A stretch of DNA of 64,000 nucleotides from an uncultured Aquimarina sp. (GTDB taxonomy: Bacteria; Bacteroidota; Bacteroidia; Flavobacteriales; Flavobacteriaceae): NCBI GenBank assembly GCA_947492105.1, contig CANLMN010000002.1, forward strand, positions 181,940-245,939, written 5' to 3'. The notes under the pieces were generated by a model. It saw only the letters and a program-made list of their open reading frames with translations. It had not been told where the DNA came from and ran no database searches. The translations under genes and the position numbers were made by a program. Shown in pieces: positions 63,333 to 64,000 of this stretch (position 1 is its first letter; each line of letters starts with the position of its first letter).

Positions 63333-63422
63333 CTATAGTTTTCCTTCACGCTTCAATTGAGCAGAAGCTCTTTTAATGGCATTGGTCCAGACTTCGTATC
63401 GCTCCGAGCAAGTACATCTTTC
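63333..63422 (-). pseudogene. C-terminal remnant of an upstream gene
   Basis: In the frame ending at TAG 63333-63335, just before the MTase ATG, the translation ERYEVWTNAIKRASAQLKREGKL reads as a plausible coding tail. Upstream it meets an in-frame stop (63423-63425). The IS66 element follows close by. Likely the end of a gene cut when the insertion sequence arrived. Confidence 0.35.
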
Positions 63423-63470
63423 CTAGCTCTACCTTCTGACCTACCTTTGCTTGAAATTAGTAATTAGGTT

Positions 63471-63743
63471 ATGACAAAAAAAGATACTGCATCTCAGATG
63501 CGTAGGTTAGTAAAGAAGTTTAATGATTCTGGTCAGAGTCAGAAGGAATTTGCAGCTAGGCATGGATTGAAAGAAGGTAAATTGTATTACTGGATTTCCA
63601 AATTATCCAAACCACAACAATCGGTTGCTCCTTTGTCGACTCCAAAAAAAGATTTTGTTGCTATAGAGGTCACACCAGAGCAAGAAGCTGGCTGTATTAT
63701 GATCCGCTTGAAAAGTGGTGTTGAAATCGAAATTCCGTTATAG
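63471..63743 (+). CDS. IS66 accessory protein TnpA-like
   Basis: 90 residues: MTKKDTASQMRRLVKKFNDSGQSQKEFAARHGLKEGKLYYWISKLSK is the HTH-like IS66 OrfA pattern (S-x-x-EFA-x-x-H-G-x-x-x-x-x-LYYW). A short basic/acidic tail follows. Its stop is followed directly by the next ATG. Needed for IS66 transposition with TnpB and TnpC. Confidence 0.85.
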   Translation: MTKKDTASQMRRLVKKFNDSGQSQKEFAARHGLKEGKLYYWISKLSKPQQSVAPLSTPKKDFVAIEVTPEQEAGCIMIRLKSGVEIEIPL

Positions 63744-64000
63744 ATGTTTGCACTAGGAACTTCTCATCGTTTTCAGCTATACAATAATCCTACCGATATG
63801 CGCAAGAGTTTTGATAGTCTGCGCGGTCTTGTGATCAATGATTTGGATCAGAATCCTGACAATGGCACCGTGTATATTTTCATTAATAAGGTCAGAAACA
63901 AGGTCAAATTGTTACACTGGCAGTCGGGTGGATTTATGCTGTATTACAAAAGGCTAGAATCCGGCACTTTTGAATTGCCAGAATACGACGAGGAAGTAGG
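63744..64000 (+). CDS. tnpB: IS66 accessory protein TnpB, partial
   Basis: Starts right after the TnpA stop. Translation begins MFALGTSHRFQLYNNPTDMRKSFDSLRGLV, then VYIFINKVRNKVKLLHW and GGFMLYYKRLESGTFELP: the conserved IS66 Orf2 pattern (R-x-S-F-D-x-L-x-G-L-V; W-x-x-x-G-x-x-L-x-x-K-R-L-E-x-G). Open to the window edge. Confidence 0.9.
   Translation, partial: MFALGTSHRFQLYNNPTDMRKSFDSLRGLVINDLDQNPDNGTVYIFINKVRNKVKLLHWQSGGFMLYYKRLESGTFELPEYDEEV

Larger units (their letters stand above)
57462..63422. mobile_element. probable prophage- or ICE-derived remnant downstream of a tRNA
   Basis: From the tRNA terminator to the IS66 edge the genes are of element type: spanin-like coiled-coil membrane protein, RecA/DnaB-like ATPase, a short unknown protein, two tandem paralogous two-TM proteins, and a fused DNA methyltransferase, with a short gene fragment at the right end. 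No integrase, structural genes or att repeat could be identified; a direct repeat of the tRNA 3' end is not visible in the window. Classification is by gene content and context only. Confidence 0.4.
63423..64000 (+). mobile_element. IS66-family insertion sequence, left part
   Basis: Contains the two small ORFs typical of IS66 (63471-63743 and 63744-), then runs off the window before the transposase (tnpC). The left inverted repeat could not be pinpointed; the boundary given is the end of the preceding broken frame. Confidence 0.65.

Overview
The window reads as chromosome of an AT-rich flavobacterium (Bacteroidota, probably marine Flavobacteriaceae). The grounds are type IX secretion sorting tails (1-609 and 23099-24448), many SPII lipoproteins, flavobacterial promoters of the TTG-N19/21-TAnnTTTG type in front of both tRNAs, TPR-containing histidine kinases, and housekeeping proteins (Mfd, SerS, RibF, HemB, LepA, DusB, RbfA) in Bacteroidota-like form. 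I cannot assign a genus from the sequence alone.

Left third (1-22 kb) is accessory. After the tail of a secreted protein and a decayed, nearly gene-free stretch (about 1.9-4.8 kb) come two paralogous signalling modules with the same order: tiny acidic lipoprotein, TPR histidine kinase, response regulator (4920-7785 and 11065-13884). Between them lie an ECF sigma factor, a secreted EEP-fold nuclease/phosphatase and a membrane protein with a 54-bp coding tandem repeat. In both modules the kinase start codon sits inside a hairpin. Next follow small genes (DUF4177-like, YidD-like, several small lipoproteins or secreted proteins) around a solitary HsdR_N-like nuclease domain. Then comes a compact four-gene cassette, VWA - PP2C - Ser/Thr kinase - DUF4407 membrane coiled-coil (16916-21487). 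It resembles the TerY-P phosphorylation triad with an added membrane subunit and is the best candidate for an uncommon system here.

Middle (22.9-57.2 kb) is mostly core genome: tRNA-Asp, mfd, serS, ribF, hemB, lepA, dusB, rbfA, an epimerase, an FtsX-like permease, two alkyltransferase-family proteins (one lacking the active Cys), a GH16 enzyme and others. The intergenic gaps are peppered with three families of about 160-bp imperfect palindromes (called A, B and C here). All have ATACCA...TGGTAT ends and a shared central core, GCATAGCC(T/G)TAG(C/T)TA, and they often sit beside each other.

Right end (57.3-64 kb): a CAT-anticodon tRNA is followed by phage- or element-like genes. These are a coiled-coil membrane protein resembling a spanin, a RecA/DnaB-like ATPase, two tandem paralogous two-TM proteins, and a single polypeptide joining a complete C5-cytosine methyltransferase to an N6-adenine methyltransferase whose DPPY motif reads DPLY. 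The window ends inside an IS66-family insertion sequence.
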